A stretch of 64,000 nt of DNA from Thunnus maccoyii (taxonomy: Eukaryota; Chordata; Actinopteri; Scombriformes; Scombridae), in assembly GCF_910596095.1 (NCBI RefSeq), contig NC_056548.1, positions 16,454,651 through 16,518,650 of the forward strand, in the 5' to 3' direction. Both the position numbers and the translations under genes were made by a program. The notes under the pieces were generated by a model that saw only the letters and a program-made list of their open reading frames with translations, searched no databases and was not told the DNA's origin. Positions within the stretch are counted from its first letter, which is position 1, and each line of letters begins with the position of its first letter. Below, one piece after another: positions 1 through 27,781 of the stretch.

Positions 1-156
1 ATGTAATACATGTGAAAATATTCTGGTGTACACTAACCAAACACTACAATGAAACATGAAATTTAGATTTATAGAAACACTTTTTACTCAGAACATTTGA
101 GGAATAAAAAGAAACAAAAAACATCACAGAAAAGATATAAGGCACGGACAACTAAC
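1..156 (-). other. pcnx4: pcnx4 intron at the left edge
   Basis: Sequence downstream of the phase-1 donor at 156/155; it is AT-rich and shows no exon. Confidence 0.7.
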
Positions 157-3986
<3,830 letters not shown>

Positions 3987-4950
3987 CTGAAATGAAGCAC
4001 ACCTTTGGTTAGGCATGGAACAATAATTGTTACAAGAAAACTTGAGATGCACCAAATACACCATCATGCAATGATAATAATAAGAAGTATAATAATACAT
4101 TTAATTTGTACCAGACTTTTCAGTCATAGTGAAACTGAAAGTGCTACAGTTTTAATAACACAGATTACACAATATAAAGAAAATAATAAGAGTTAAGATG
4201 AAAAAGGACATATATTACCATCACACAAACTCAAGCTACAATAAAAGTGACTAATAAAAGTTTCAAACAGCAATAGGATGTCAAATATTTTTGCTGCCTA
4301 TATTTGGGTGATTTGGGAATTTGTGGGAACTTCTCACAAAGTATCAAAGTCACTTATTACAGCTGTCAGACTATAATTTTACAAAACCATCTAACTACCA
4401 CTGCACAGGCATGTCTGAAAATCCTAATTAATATGCACTTGGACTAATATTCTTAATCGGTTGATAGGTGAGAAAACAATAGATATTGGTAACGTTAAAA
4501 GAAAAAAATACAAATCGTTATGACAACATCCACGAAACTCTCCGTGAATGGGTTGATTTGTTGAATTTATTGTCGGCATTATATGCACTAGGTGTGCTTT
4601 TGACGGTCAGTTTTAATAACAAAGGATCCATCAGTAACCTAGGTTCATCCAGAGGAGCAACAGCTACTGAGTTGCCATGAAAACATAACACACAAGCAGC
4701 ACTACGTGGGCTAACATGTTAAAGCTAGTCCTCCCTCGTACAGCCAAACTAGGTAAAACGAGAAAAGTAAATAGTTTTTCTGGTCCTTTCTGCTTCTGCT
4801 ATTGTCTCTTTACCTTAGCTAGCTAACGTTATATTATTGTTAGCAAGCGAAGCCAGCAAGTCTTTTTCAGTTTGACCATCCGTTAGCTTGCTGTTACTAA
4901 CAGGTAAAATATCAGCGACCTGCAGTGTCACTGGTGTGCCATAAACTTAC

Positions 4951-5100
4951 CGTTAACAGCAGAATATCCAACTGCAGACACGCTTTGTGTAATATTTGAC
5001 GATATAGGTAATAATGTGTGGAAACAGGCGGAAATCGCAAGCATCAACATTAGCGGTTAGCTAACCGTTAGAAAGCCAAGCAACACACATCGGCATGGAC
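4951..5100 (-). other. pcnx4: probable non-coding first exon of pcnx4
   Basis: Read on the minus strand, a strong donor (ACG followed by GTAAGT) lies at 4951/4950. The next acceptor in the transcript direction is at 3989-3987 (TTTCAG), which opens the exon carrying the start codon. The outer limit near 5100 is a guess from the promoter-like sequence just beyond it. The exon has no coding role, and the intron between 3987 and 4950 shows no gene. Confidence 0.55.
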
Positions 5101-5205
5101 ACAGACAGATTATAGCCAATGACAGTGGAGACAAGGGGAGAGCGAGGTCTCTGATTGGACGGAAACTTATAAACCCCGCCTCCTAAACGCCCAACCCCGT
5201 CCCTT
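5100..5205 (-). promoter_or_regulatory. pcnx4: promoter-like region of pcnx4
   Basis: On the minus strand, reading towards the gene, the order is a GC-rich GGAGGCGGGG box, a TTTATAAG TATA-like stretch, an inverted CCAAT motif (CCAATCAG) and a second one (ATTGGCTATAA), all within about 100 bases upstream of the inferred first exon. Motif content and position fit a core promoter, but the exact transcription start cannot be read from sequence. Confidence 0.45.
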
Positions 5206-5211
5206 CAATAA

Positions 5212-5213
<2 letters not shown>

Positions 5214-5258
<45 letters not shown>
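5214..5258. repeat. (CA)n microsatellite
   Basis: An uninterrupted CA dinucleotide run of about 22 units just upstream of the pcnx4 promoter-like region. Confidence 0.95.
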
Positions 5259-5259
<1 letters not shown>

Positions 5260-6244
5260 ACTATTACAAACATTAACAATAGAAAAAGGCATTATTTTTA
5301 ATCATGAATATTTACAGTCTCATAGTGCTGCATTACAGAAATACTCGAGGAGCGCCAAAAATAGTGACTATAAAAATGTGTTTGGTTTATAAGGAGTGAA
5401 TCACATTCATACACAGTCGTACAGAATAGCTCCACTATAAACTGTATTGTGCAGAGAGTTGACATACCTAGCAGTCAGATAATAAAAGGGTATATACCCC
5501 TCCTCAACAAACAAGATTTTACCACTCCAACTTGATTTCCACTGAACAATGAAAAGACCATCACTCTTTGCAATTATAATTACACCAAATGACACATCCC
5601 ACAAGGATGTTTATCCTCCTTATTCTAAATAATTTTTTGATTTGGCACTTGCCAGCATCTTTAAATCCTGAATCTAATGCGCTTAGTTGACCCCCTGAAA
5701 TGACATAGGATTAGAAATATTAATATTACATTCTAAATCCTTGTTATTGCGTTCTTAATACAAAAAGAGCAAATCCTAAAAGTATTTTATTATTTCAATA
5801 TAATGAAAGTGATTGTGGCCAAGTGTCTGCCTCCTCAAAATATTGATTTACTTAGGAGGAAGAAGGGCAAAAAGGAGGATCATGAAGTGATCAACTAAAA
5901 AGGCCACAATATCAACACAACAAAAGACAATAATCTAGAGCAAAGGAGATTAAACTTGTTGTTGTTGCTATTCTTCATTGTGGCTGAGGGGATAAGGGTG
6001 GGCAGGAGGTTGTGTTTCCTCGTCATCTTGAAAAAGCAATTTCTGCTCTGTGTAGGATACAATAAACCATAACAACAGAAAAGCCCGACAGTCACAACAA
6101 CATGTATTGCACCCTATAATCCTCCCATAGCACCGCTCATTCAAAATAATTGCTCCGTTTTTGTTACAGCTGCCTGATGAAGAATATCTACCTGAATAAA
6201 GACTTAAGAGTCATTAAAGGAGAAACACAAATGCAATTAAAGCT

Positions 6245-7850
6245 GCAAGAAGTGATGGACAGGCCCTGACACCTCACGCCTGTCGGAGGTAGCAGCAGCC
6301 ATGATATCGCAACTGGAGGTCAGTTGACACACAGCAATTCATTTACCAGAGGGCAACTGACATAGATATACATTTTCATGAATATTGGATATTGCATGTA
6401 GGTGATAACTATCACTTCCTGTGTCCACTATGTGGTGCTAGAAAACATGCACCAAATGTACATTATGTTGCTGCATATCAAATGTAGATCACACACTTTA
6501 AATTTCATGTAAATAAAAGGAAGTTTGCAACATACACTTCCTTTTGCCATTGGGCAGTGCTACACAAGTGGGTCATTAATGCAGCAATACATGTAGTAGA
6601 GGTCACCTGACATGCATATGCATTTTCATGAATATCGGACGTTGCATGAAGGAGTTAAATATCACTTCCTGTGTCCTCTATGTGGCACAAGAGAGCACTC
6701 ACTAATTATATGTCATGTTGCTGTATATCGTGTAGACCACACCATGTAAATTTCATGTAAATCAGATGTTTCTCACATAAGATCGACTTCCTGTTGTCAG
6801 TAGGTGGCGCTGTGACTATGACTCAATATGAGCATATGTCACCAGATGTCTCCAGGCCTGGACTTTTATCCAGCATATGAAATTTGGGGCAGATTGGGCA
6901 AAGTACAGTCAAGTTACAACAGCTTCCTCTCTCATGATGAAACATGCAAATTTTCCACATCACCACTCAAAGGTACTCTGAAAAAAACTCAAAACCTTCA
7001 CAATTCGGCACTTTGAAGGTCTTGAGATTTTACTGATCAAATTTGAGGTGGACCTGTTGAGTCTAGGAGTTTTGAAAAGTTCCATACCTGTAAAGTGCTT
7101 AAATGGTGTGTTGTCACATGACCTACGACATCATCATTCGAGTTGTCAACTATTTCTTAACAATTTAGTATCACATTGGTCTGAGCGTTATACCAACCAA
7201 ATTTCAAACGAATCTGATAAATCCTCTAAGACAAGTTTGAAAAAATTCATATTTAATACAGGAAAAACACACAAAGTTCAAAATGTCTGACTTCAAGTTG
7301 GGCAGAGCTAATGAAAGCCAATGTGAAATGTGTCAGAAATGATGAGAGCAACATGGTACCAAATTTCATGAATATCAGAGCAACTTTATCAGGACTACGG
7401 CCTCCCATAGGGTGCATTAAGGGGTGTTATGAAGCCCGCTAAACACGCATGAACCCAATCGCTGTATATTTTTGCAATGTTCGTGGGTTCTGATGTTTCT
7501 TTAGTTGTTAGATACCCCTAGCACCTCAAAAATACTAAAAGTAATTAGGGGGAACTATAAAGCTGACGTGCCACGCCCAAGCCTTAGTTTGAACATGGGT
7601 GCATTTCATGAGTTTTTGTGCATCCTAAAGGCCTCAAACATGTGCTTGTAAAATAAAAACTGATGCACGAAATTCAAATGTATTATGTCCAGAATGATGA
7701 GAGATCCCACTGAATTTCATGAACATCAAAGCAATTTTATCCCAACATGGTCCTGCATTTGGGGGCACTATGGAGCCTGCTGACCACACCTGAGCCCAAT
7801 CACTACAGAACTTTGCATTTTTCGCCACTTCTGATGTTTGTGCCAATTTT
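6245..7850. repeat. diverged repeat block with two internal direct duplications
   Basis: Two copies of a roughly 240-base unit lie at about 6355-6590 and 6595-6830; each carries TTTTCATGAATAT, a TATCACTTCCTGTGTCC motif and AAATTTCATGTAAAT in the same order. A second pair lies at about 7355-7470 and 7695-7815, sharing AATTTCATGAA, a run like CAACTTTATC, and GAAGCC/GGAGCC followed by ACCCAATCGCT/GCCCAATCACT. No coding capacity is seen. This looks like an old, internally repetitive transposable element, but no terminal repeats were found and the family is not identified. Confidence 0.5.
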
Positions 7851-9218
7851 TGTCTTTTATCTGTCTTATTCCCTTTTAGCTTCTTTTTATTTCCAAATTT
7901 AACTTTTTTAATTGTTTTTATATGTCTTTTTAATTGTATTGCTTTTATATTCTGTTTTGATGCCTTTTTATGCTCTATGTAAACACTTTGAATTGCCTTG
8001 TTGTTGAAATGTGCTATACAAATGAACTTGCCTTGTCTTTTGTGAGTTTTCGAGCAACTCAAGTTCCTCAAAAATACAATGGCGTACTAGAATAATAACA
8101 ATCTCCTAAAAAACAATAGGTACCCTGCACTTTCAGGGCCCAACAGTCCCCGGTACTTTGATACTCAGGCCCTAAATATCATAGAGTAAAAAAAGGCTGA
8201 TACCAAATTGGCCTATCTACAAAAAGCAGACCATCTAACGGTGCTCTGAAAATTGATTCCTGATGAAATTACAAAAAATAGGTTATTTGTCTGTTGTTTG
8301 TTATTGTGTTACCTTGTTTTTTTTGCATTTGTACCAAGGAACACACTTTGAGTGATTGAAATAATGTGATAAATGACACACAAGTTCAATAATGTGATAA
8401 ATCACACGCACAAGTCCAGAAATGAATAGCAGTTAAGATTTAATGCGCCCGCATGAGGCGTGCTCTCACCAAAAATGTTTACACAAAATAAAAGCATTTT
8501 CCTTTTCATTCTAATTGTCACTCTCAGTCCCTTCTTTTATCTGTATTTTCCTTCTCGTTCCCTCTTTATTCCAGGGAGCCTCACTGGAAACAAATTACAG
8601 GAAAATGACAAGCGACAACAATAACTCAATGACAGATTTCAAGAGAGGCAATATGGCAAGATTGTTTTTGAATAGAGGATGTGTGTGTGTGGGGATGAAA
8701 AATGAACTGGGGACATAATATGCACCTTCTGAAAACAAAATAATTTATATTTTGCTGATGACCTGTAGCTGGTTGCCATCAGTAGCCAAATGTCGAGAGA
8801 ACATTTCATTTTTACAGCCGCAATTTCAAGTCAAGTGAGGATGTTGGTGTAATTGTAACCTCCACCGGAGCACTTCTGAAGTTAATACAAGCTGGTAAAT
8901 GTGTAATGCAAGTGGAGTTTAATGTTGTTCCATCCATTACGTATACTGCGCATAATGCTTCGATAAGCATTGCACAAGATGCAGTATTATCTGCGGCATC
9001 AAACATCAATCAATGTCCTCATCCCTCTCACTTCACCCATGACACAACCCCCAACACTGGAACCTGAGTAGATAGCAGTGAAAACATGGTCCATTCAGCA
9101 ATTATTCACAGAGTCTTGGACTAATGGTGCTCTGAATGCACAGACACAGCAAATGTAGGGAGTTAGTGGACCAGCAGTAATGGCCCCATACAGAGCATGT
9201 GTTTTTCTATGTGTACAT

Positions 9219-9224
<6 letters not shown>

Positions 9225-9265
<41 letters not shown>

Positions 9266-9299
9266 GGTGAGGATGAGAGGGGGGGGGGGGGGGGGGGGG
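9225..9299. repeat. (GT)n microsatellite followed by a 21-base G run
   Basis: GT repeat at 9225-9264, a short spacer, then 21 consecutive G at 9279-9299. The open frames crossing it (poly Cys-Val) are artefacts of the repeat. Confidence 0.95.
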
Positions 9300-11469
9300 A
9301 GAGCATCATCTCTAACTGATTCACGACAAGCACAAACACATCTAATTATGAATCCAGATTACAACAGCAGAGACCAACTCCCTCACCGTCTTTCTCCCCC
9401 CTCTTCCCCCCATCTCTCTTTCTCCCTCTTGTCCTCCTCCCACCCGGGCCGGGCTCCATATCAGGCAGATGAAAACATAACCTGTCACATTCCATCCCAT
9501 TAAACCGGCTACGAACCATGTGGTCTGCTCACATGGAGGAGCGAGGAGAGAGAGGGAGGGAGATAGACAGAGAAAGCAGTGCATCTGGGTTCACTCAGAA
9601 CTGATGAATTATTCACAATCTTTATGCTAATGTCATTTTAATGTTAGAAATACTGACAGATATGCAAAGAGAAACATACTGTATGAGGTGGTATACTCAC
9701 TATACGCTTACTCTACATAGACATACAATTGCATTAAAAACATTAATACTTCTAACATATCCATACTGCACATACTGTACACAAATATAAAATGTGTAAT
9801 TATCCTTTGCAATACCTAATGCATTAGAGCACTCTCACTGAGCCCCCAAATCTGTGCATTAGTTTCTTTTTTTTTTTTTTTTTCAGTGTGAGTCCATCAG
9901 ATGCCATTTGATGTCAGGCAGAGCAAGGTAATGACAGTGCACTCACTTGCACAGTCATTAGCCCCGCTTAATGCTGGGAATTAACACAAATTAAGTGAAG
10001 TTAAGTACATGCATTAGAGAAGCTTGTTTGGGGAGAGCTTTTCACTTTTGCTGCCTAGAACTGGATGTTGCCTAACATGTTCATCAAAGGCTACACAGAC
10101 AAGAAACACAAATACACAGATCCGTCTTCCACTGATAAATTATTACCTGCAGGGCTAAAGGTGAATTCATTGATGGCTGGTTAGCAGTGTCATACAGGGA
10201 GAGCTAATGGAGCTCTAAGGACACCTAGTGGTCACACTGACATCACTGATGCATAAACTCCGCAGCTGAGGTTCGTGGAAGGAACATTAAAGGAAATGTT
10301 GCTTCTTTTACCTTCAATATTACAACTCGTAAACCAATTCAAAGTGGTGTCCTTTGATGAAATGCTGATTTCTTTGCTTTTGGTGTTGTTTCATTTACAA
10401 TTTAGGACATAGAGAATATTATCTAAGACTGGGTCCCAGCTAAATTATGTGTGTCTTCTAGGCACACAAAAAAGTACAGGTTTCAGGAAAAGTAAGACAG
10501 TAATTTAACTTAACAAAAGGTTGTTCAGACTGGTAAGAGCGGTCTGCACAGTGACAGTGAGAACGGCTTTCTTTCTCTGCATTATGATATTCATGCCTCA
10601 GTTGATGGATGAGAATGAATGTCATATTATCTAAATATTTTCACCATACATTTATTAGAGGTCCCAGAATGAAAAGGTTTTTGATCACATAGTACACGTC
10701 ATATCTTCCACATTTACTGTGAGGATCATACTGGTGTTTCTACAGGACTACTAGACTAAACTGAAAGGATGTCAGGGAGGATTATAATCTCATGTGCAGC
10801 AGAACTAACATCATAAATGTCGAGTGGAGTGGGTGACTGGTTCATTTCCAGTTACAACACATGAGATTTGCCTATTAGAGGCGAAACCGCGGTGGGCTTT
10901 TCGAAAAGAGGCTAACATGATGAAACTGACAATCTCTGAAATCCATTTGGACCTCATTCAAGATTACATCTTTATCTGAGTGATTGCAGATTATTGTCCG
11001 CAGAGAGGTGTGCTAAAGCTGGATTATCCACTTGTTGGGGATGCATTTGACCCGATGGATGCAACATGCCAGCCTCACACGCCCTTACATCTGTGGGTGT
11101 TTTTTCACTTGTTTTGGGCCAAGGATGGGATAGCACTAGAAATGACATCAAAACCTCTCATCCTCAGATTACCATGGTTAGTGATCCACATATGTGGGTA
11201 GAAAATAAAATCACAGTCATTATAAATGCATTTGAAAGGGATGCACTACATGCACCCTTTAAGAGGCCTAATTTTCTTTATATATATATATTTATACAAA
11301 TATTTCAAAGAGCAGCAAGGGTTAATTTATTAACATGTGAATTCCATCAGTTTTAAAAACTTTAGAAAGTTATTTATTGTTATGTTAAAAAAGAAAAGGC
11401 ACTTGAATTGCCCTAAACTAAGAGAGGTATTTAGATGCTCATACTCATCAAGGAAAACTTAAAAACACC

Positions 11470-11473
<4 letters not shown>

Positions 11474-11521
<48 letters not shown>

Positions 11522-11546
11522 TCCTGCATTCCATGGCAGGACAAAA
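11474..11546. repeat. (TA)n tract with adjoining perfect hairpin
   Basis: A TA run of about 21 units (11474-11516) is followed at once by an 11-base perfect inverted repeat, TTTTGTCCTGC at 11517-11527 and its complement at 11536-11546, with an 8-base loop. It lies about 200 bases beyond the lrrc9 stop codon on the gene's 3' side. Confidence 0.85.
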
Positions 11547-11749
11547 AACATACTATGGTATTTTACCACATCACAGTCAAGTCTGTCTCATGTTCACCTT
11601 TGGATTGTGTACTGATTGACACGGAGTATCTTCTGGCAGCTACATGGGTGGATGTTTACCATCATTTGGGAATCTAAAATACAACAATGTAGAATTTTAG
11701 ACTTTTTCTTTTTTCTTAGACAGGTCTGACACATTTTAAGGAAACACAA

Positions 11750-24934
<13,185 letters not shown>

Positions 24935-25329
24935 AACTTTCTGTACTGAAATTGAGTGCAGCTGAGCTAAAACTAACTAATTAGCTGCTAAAAAGCACAT
25001 ACTTGTATTGTATTTTATTGATAAGTCTATTGGGAAACTAAAAGAAAAGTCGTGACAGTTAGCTCGCAGAGAGGCACCGTACGTTACCTGTAACTGAAGT
25101 CAGTGAGCAAAACACAAATTAATGTCGCCACACATGAAAGCTAACTGTGGCTAACTGTTTAGCTCACGTCTCAAATGCCTATATTCACCTAAATTAATTA
25201 CAAATTCAACCTTGCGTGGCGGAAAGAAAGCACTTATTTTCCGAGACGAATTGCATAACACACAAACTCTCCGGCTCGTCTCAGTTCAGCGGTGTTTGGC
25301 ATCATGTCGGTATCCAGGTAGGAAGTCTG

Positions 25330-25342
25330 GTTGCTAGGGAGC
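25330..25342 (-). promoter_or_regulatory. X-box-like RFX site upstream of lrrc9
   Basis: On the minus strand the bases read GCTCCCTAGCAAC, which fits the X-box pattern RYYNYY-N-RRNRAC bound by RFX factors at ciliary genes. It is 396 bases upstream of the lrrc9 ATG and sits in the divergent interval with rtn1. The fit is to a loose consensus, so binding is inference. Confidence 0.4.
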
Positions 25343-25716
25343 CATGTTGAAACTTATACCTGCCGCGTGAGGGCGCCACACTGCAAGATATTGTTTTATT
25401 TATTTATTTATTTATTTGTTTATTTATTTATTTTCTTATAACAAAACCATAAAAACACTTACATACAGTAATGTATTCTTTTTATAGACAAAAAAAACAT
25501 TACACGTGAAATTCGCACAGTTTAATTTATCTTACAGACCCGCTAATTCCGCTGTCTTTATAAATTTCACTGACTTCTGCTTATAGAATCACTCCATACC
25601 AACCGTAATATTGCTGTCATTGACAAATACTTGACCTCATTTGAACATCTTTCATATTTTTTTATACATATATAAATGTGTAAATAAAGTGCCAACCCTG
25701 AGCCTCTCGGACAACA

Positions 25717-25724
25717 TGACGTCA
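25717..25724. promoter_or_regulatory. palindromic cAMP response element
   Basis: The full 8-base site TGACGTCA occurs 325 bases upstream of the rtn1 ATG in GC-rich sequence. CREB-family proteins bind this palindrome. Its place in the promoter of a neuronal gene is sensible, but no binding evidence is available. Confidence 0.5.
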
Positions 25725-26048
25725 CCGCCGGAGCACTGAACTAAAAACAAATCCACCTCACTCCTCTCCTCTCCTCTCCTCTCGCTCACCCCCCGACCGA
25801 CCGACCGAACCGCACCGTCTACAAACACCCAGCTGACAGACGCCAGCCAGCCAGGAGCCGCATTGTTGTGTGTGTTTATGCGTGTGTGTGTGTGTGTTTG
25901 TCTCCGTCACCCATCCTAGCGCAAAGGGTCGCCACCGCTCATCTAGTTTACCGCAACAGCCCCTGTAAACGGCAGAGAGAGAGAGAGGGGAAGGAGCCCA
26001 GTAGCTAGTAGGCTAACATCTTCTGTCCCGACAACAGGAAAAAAAAGC

Positions 26049-26271
26049 ATGTCTGCTCAGCCCGGTGAGGAGCTAGGCTCAGAGGGGAAGTGGTTTGGGG
26101 ACGACTATGAGAGGAACGGTCTGCTGGGAAACACACCGACCCGGTTCGACGAGCTACGGGAAGATTTTAAGCCGAGAGGCGGCGAGGAGGCGAGCGACCT
26201 GGATCAACAATTTCATCCTTTCCAGGACGACGGGAAAAGGCCTCCCGTTGCTATGGAAACTGCATCTACAG
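26049..26271 (+). CDS. rtn1: rtn1 A-type first coding exon
   Basis: The exon starts MSAQPGEELGSEGKWFGDDY and encodes 74 codons plus one base, ending at a GTAAAG donor. The ATG is preceded by AAAGC, and the upstream leader is GC-rich. The next exon in the transcript is 7.1 kb away at 33374, and the join restores an Asp codon. The intron between them (26272-33373) contains CA and A-rich repeats but no further exon that I can support. Confidence 0.92.
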
Positions 26272-27744
26272 GTAAAGCGGGCACTTATCGCGGTTAAGTC
26301 TTAATATTTATAGATGTTGTCGTATTTCAGCCACATTAGGTTTCACTTGACCGCCTATCAAACAATCCCACATCGTAATTCAGGTGCAAATACAGCTAGA
26401 CAGAAGCAGCCATTTGTGACAGATTTAGACGGTCTGTCTGCCAACTTCAGTTAAAAACTTCTGCGTTTGAAAAAACACAGAAACAAAGAGAAGCGACTAA
26501 CTTCCAAAGAATTAAAGTAAATCAGCTGTCACAACAGTTATACGTCTTAGTCAGACTTGGTTGCAACACCAGCCTTTGATAATAACGAGACATCAAATAT
26601 GGCCCACTGTTTTCCCCCCACTGGTCTACATAACTAATTTTATTGATGAGATCTGAGTCTGTCGAAAGGGTTCAGATGGGATGCAGCGTGCATTAACAAA
26701 TAGCCTGTTGAACTCTGGTATAACTGATGTACCAGCTCTCACATGAAGGCCTATAGATATAAATAAATACCTGCATTGTTGATATAGTGAGAGTAGAGAG
26801 AGAATAAGTAGATTAAAGGCATAAATCCCCCAGATTTCATAGCCAGTGAATGGATAGAAAATAACTTAATCCTACAGTTTATCAATAGACCAAAATATGT
26901 TGTTATTATCCTACATTCCTGTTTTGGTGCCAATGATATTGTTACATTATTTGTTGAAGAAATGATGAATAATGTGATATTAAAATGTATGATGTTTATT
27001 AAGACCAGGTCTTGTAGAGGCAGCATGAGGGTCTGTGTCTCTGCTGGGAGGATATTGTAGTTTTAGGGTGAAGATAACAGCAAGGTCACAGCAGTAGCAA
27101 AAGAGCATACGGTTGCATACCATAATTGAAACTTTCTCTCACTATAATTGGACAATGGAAGCTGTGTTTTTGTTGGAACATCATGCAGACCTCAGTTCTA
27201 AGTCCGTCACTCTCCTCAGCGCAGCCCGGCTCATACGCTGCTATTTTTAATCCTGAAGAAACAGGGCTCACTATTCGCCTGGCGAGCAAAACTAGAGCCC
27301 TGCACTTTCATTCACGAATTCACTGAAAGATTCATGAGATGATGATGTTTTAAAAAAAAAAAAAAAAAAAGAAAAAGAAAAAGCTGCCTAGTTTCCTCTC
27401 TCTGCTCATGCCTTTTTAATTTCATTAGCTGCTGCTGGGCCCAAACAAGAAACATTATTATTATTTTTTATATATCCATGAAGCACAATAGCATTATTAA
27501 ATGCATAAATCAGACTTTAATCCTTTTTAGGCATAGAATTTGGCAAAAAATTAGAAATTTAACATCCAAAGCCAGTTTACTAGTAAAGCTAAAAATGATC
27601 CTCTTGAAGCAGACTGAGCGTAAAATGTGTGTGAAATGATGAACTGGCTAGTCCGTGTTTGGCCTACACTTTCTAGAAGAAGTCAACAAAGTACATGCCC
27701 TACTTTTATAACAGTGAGCCAGACAAGACCAAACTTTTGTAGGT

Positions 27745-27781
<37 letters not shown>

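Larger units (their letters stand above)
5206..11749. other. intergenic region between pcnx4 and lrrc9
   Basis: I find no exon with a believable splice context or a recognisable protein match. The region holds a CA repeat (5214-5258), a diverged repeat block (about 6245-7850), a GT run joined to a G run (9225-9299), a poly-T tract (9858-9883), a TA repeat with an adjacent hairpin (11474-11546) and AT-rich unique sequence. Several stretches, for example 9890-10040, have the homeodomain-site-rich look of conserved regulatory DNA. Open frames here are short or lie over simple repeats. Confidence 0.6.
24935..26048. promoter_or_regulatory. divergent promoter region of lrrc9 and rtn1
   Basis: The interval between the two ATG codons holds 5' UTR sequence of both genes. 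Seen in it: an X-box-like site (25330-25342), a TTTA-repeat tract (25388-25434), a palindromic CRE (25717-25724), a CTCTC repeat (25761-25783), a short CCGA repeat (near 25794-25808) and a GT-rich stretch (25866-25898). The sequence from about 25700 to 26048 is GC-rich, as expected for an rtn1 5' UTR. No upstream coding exon of either gene was recognised. Confidence 0.6.

Noticed and set aside
9225..9503. Open frame beginning with a Cys-Val repeat
   Set aside because: Translation of the GT and G repeats.
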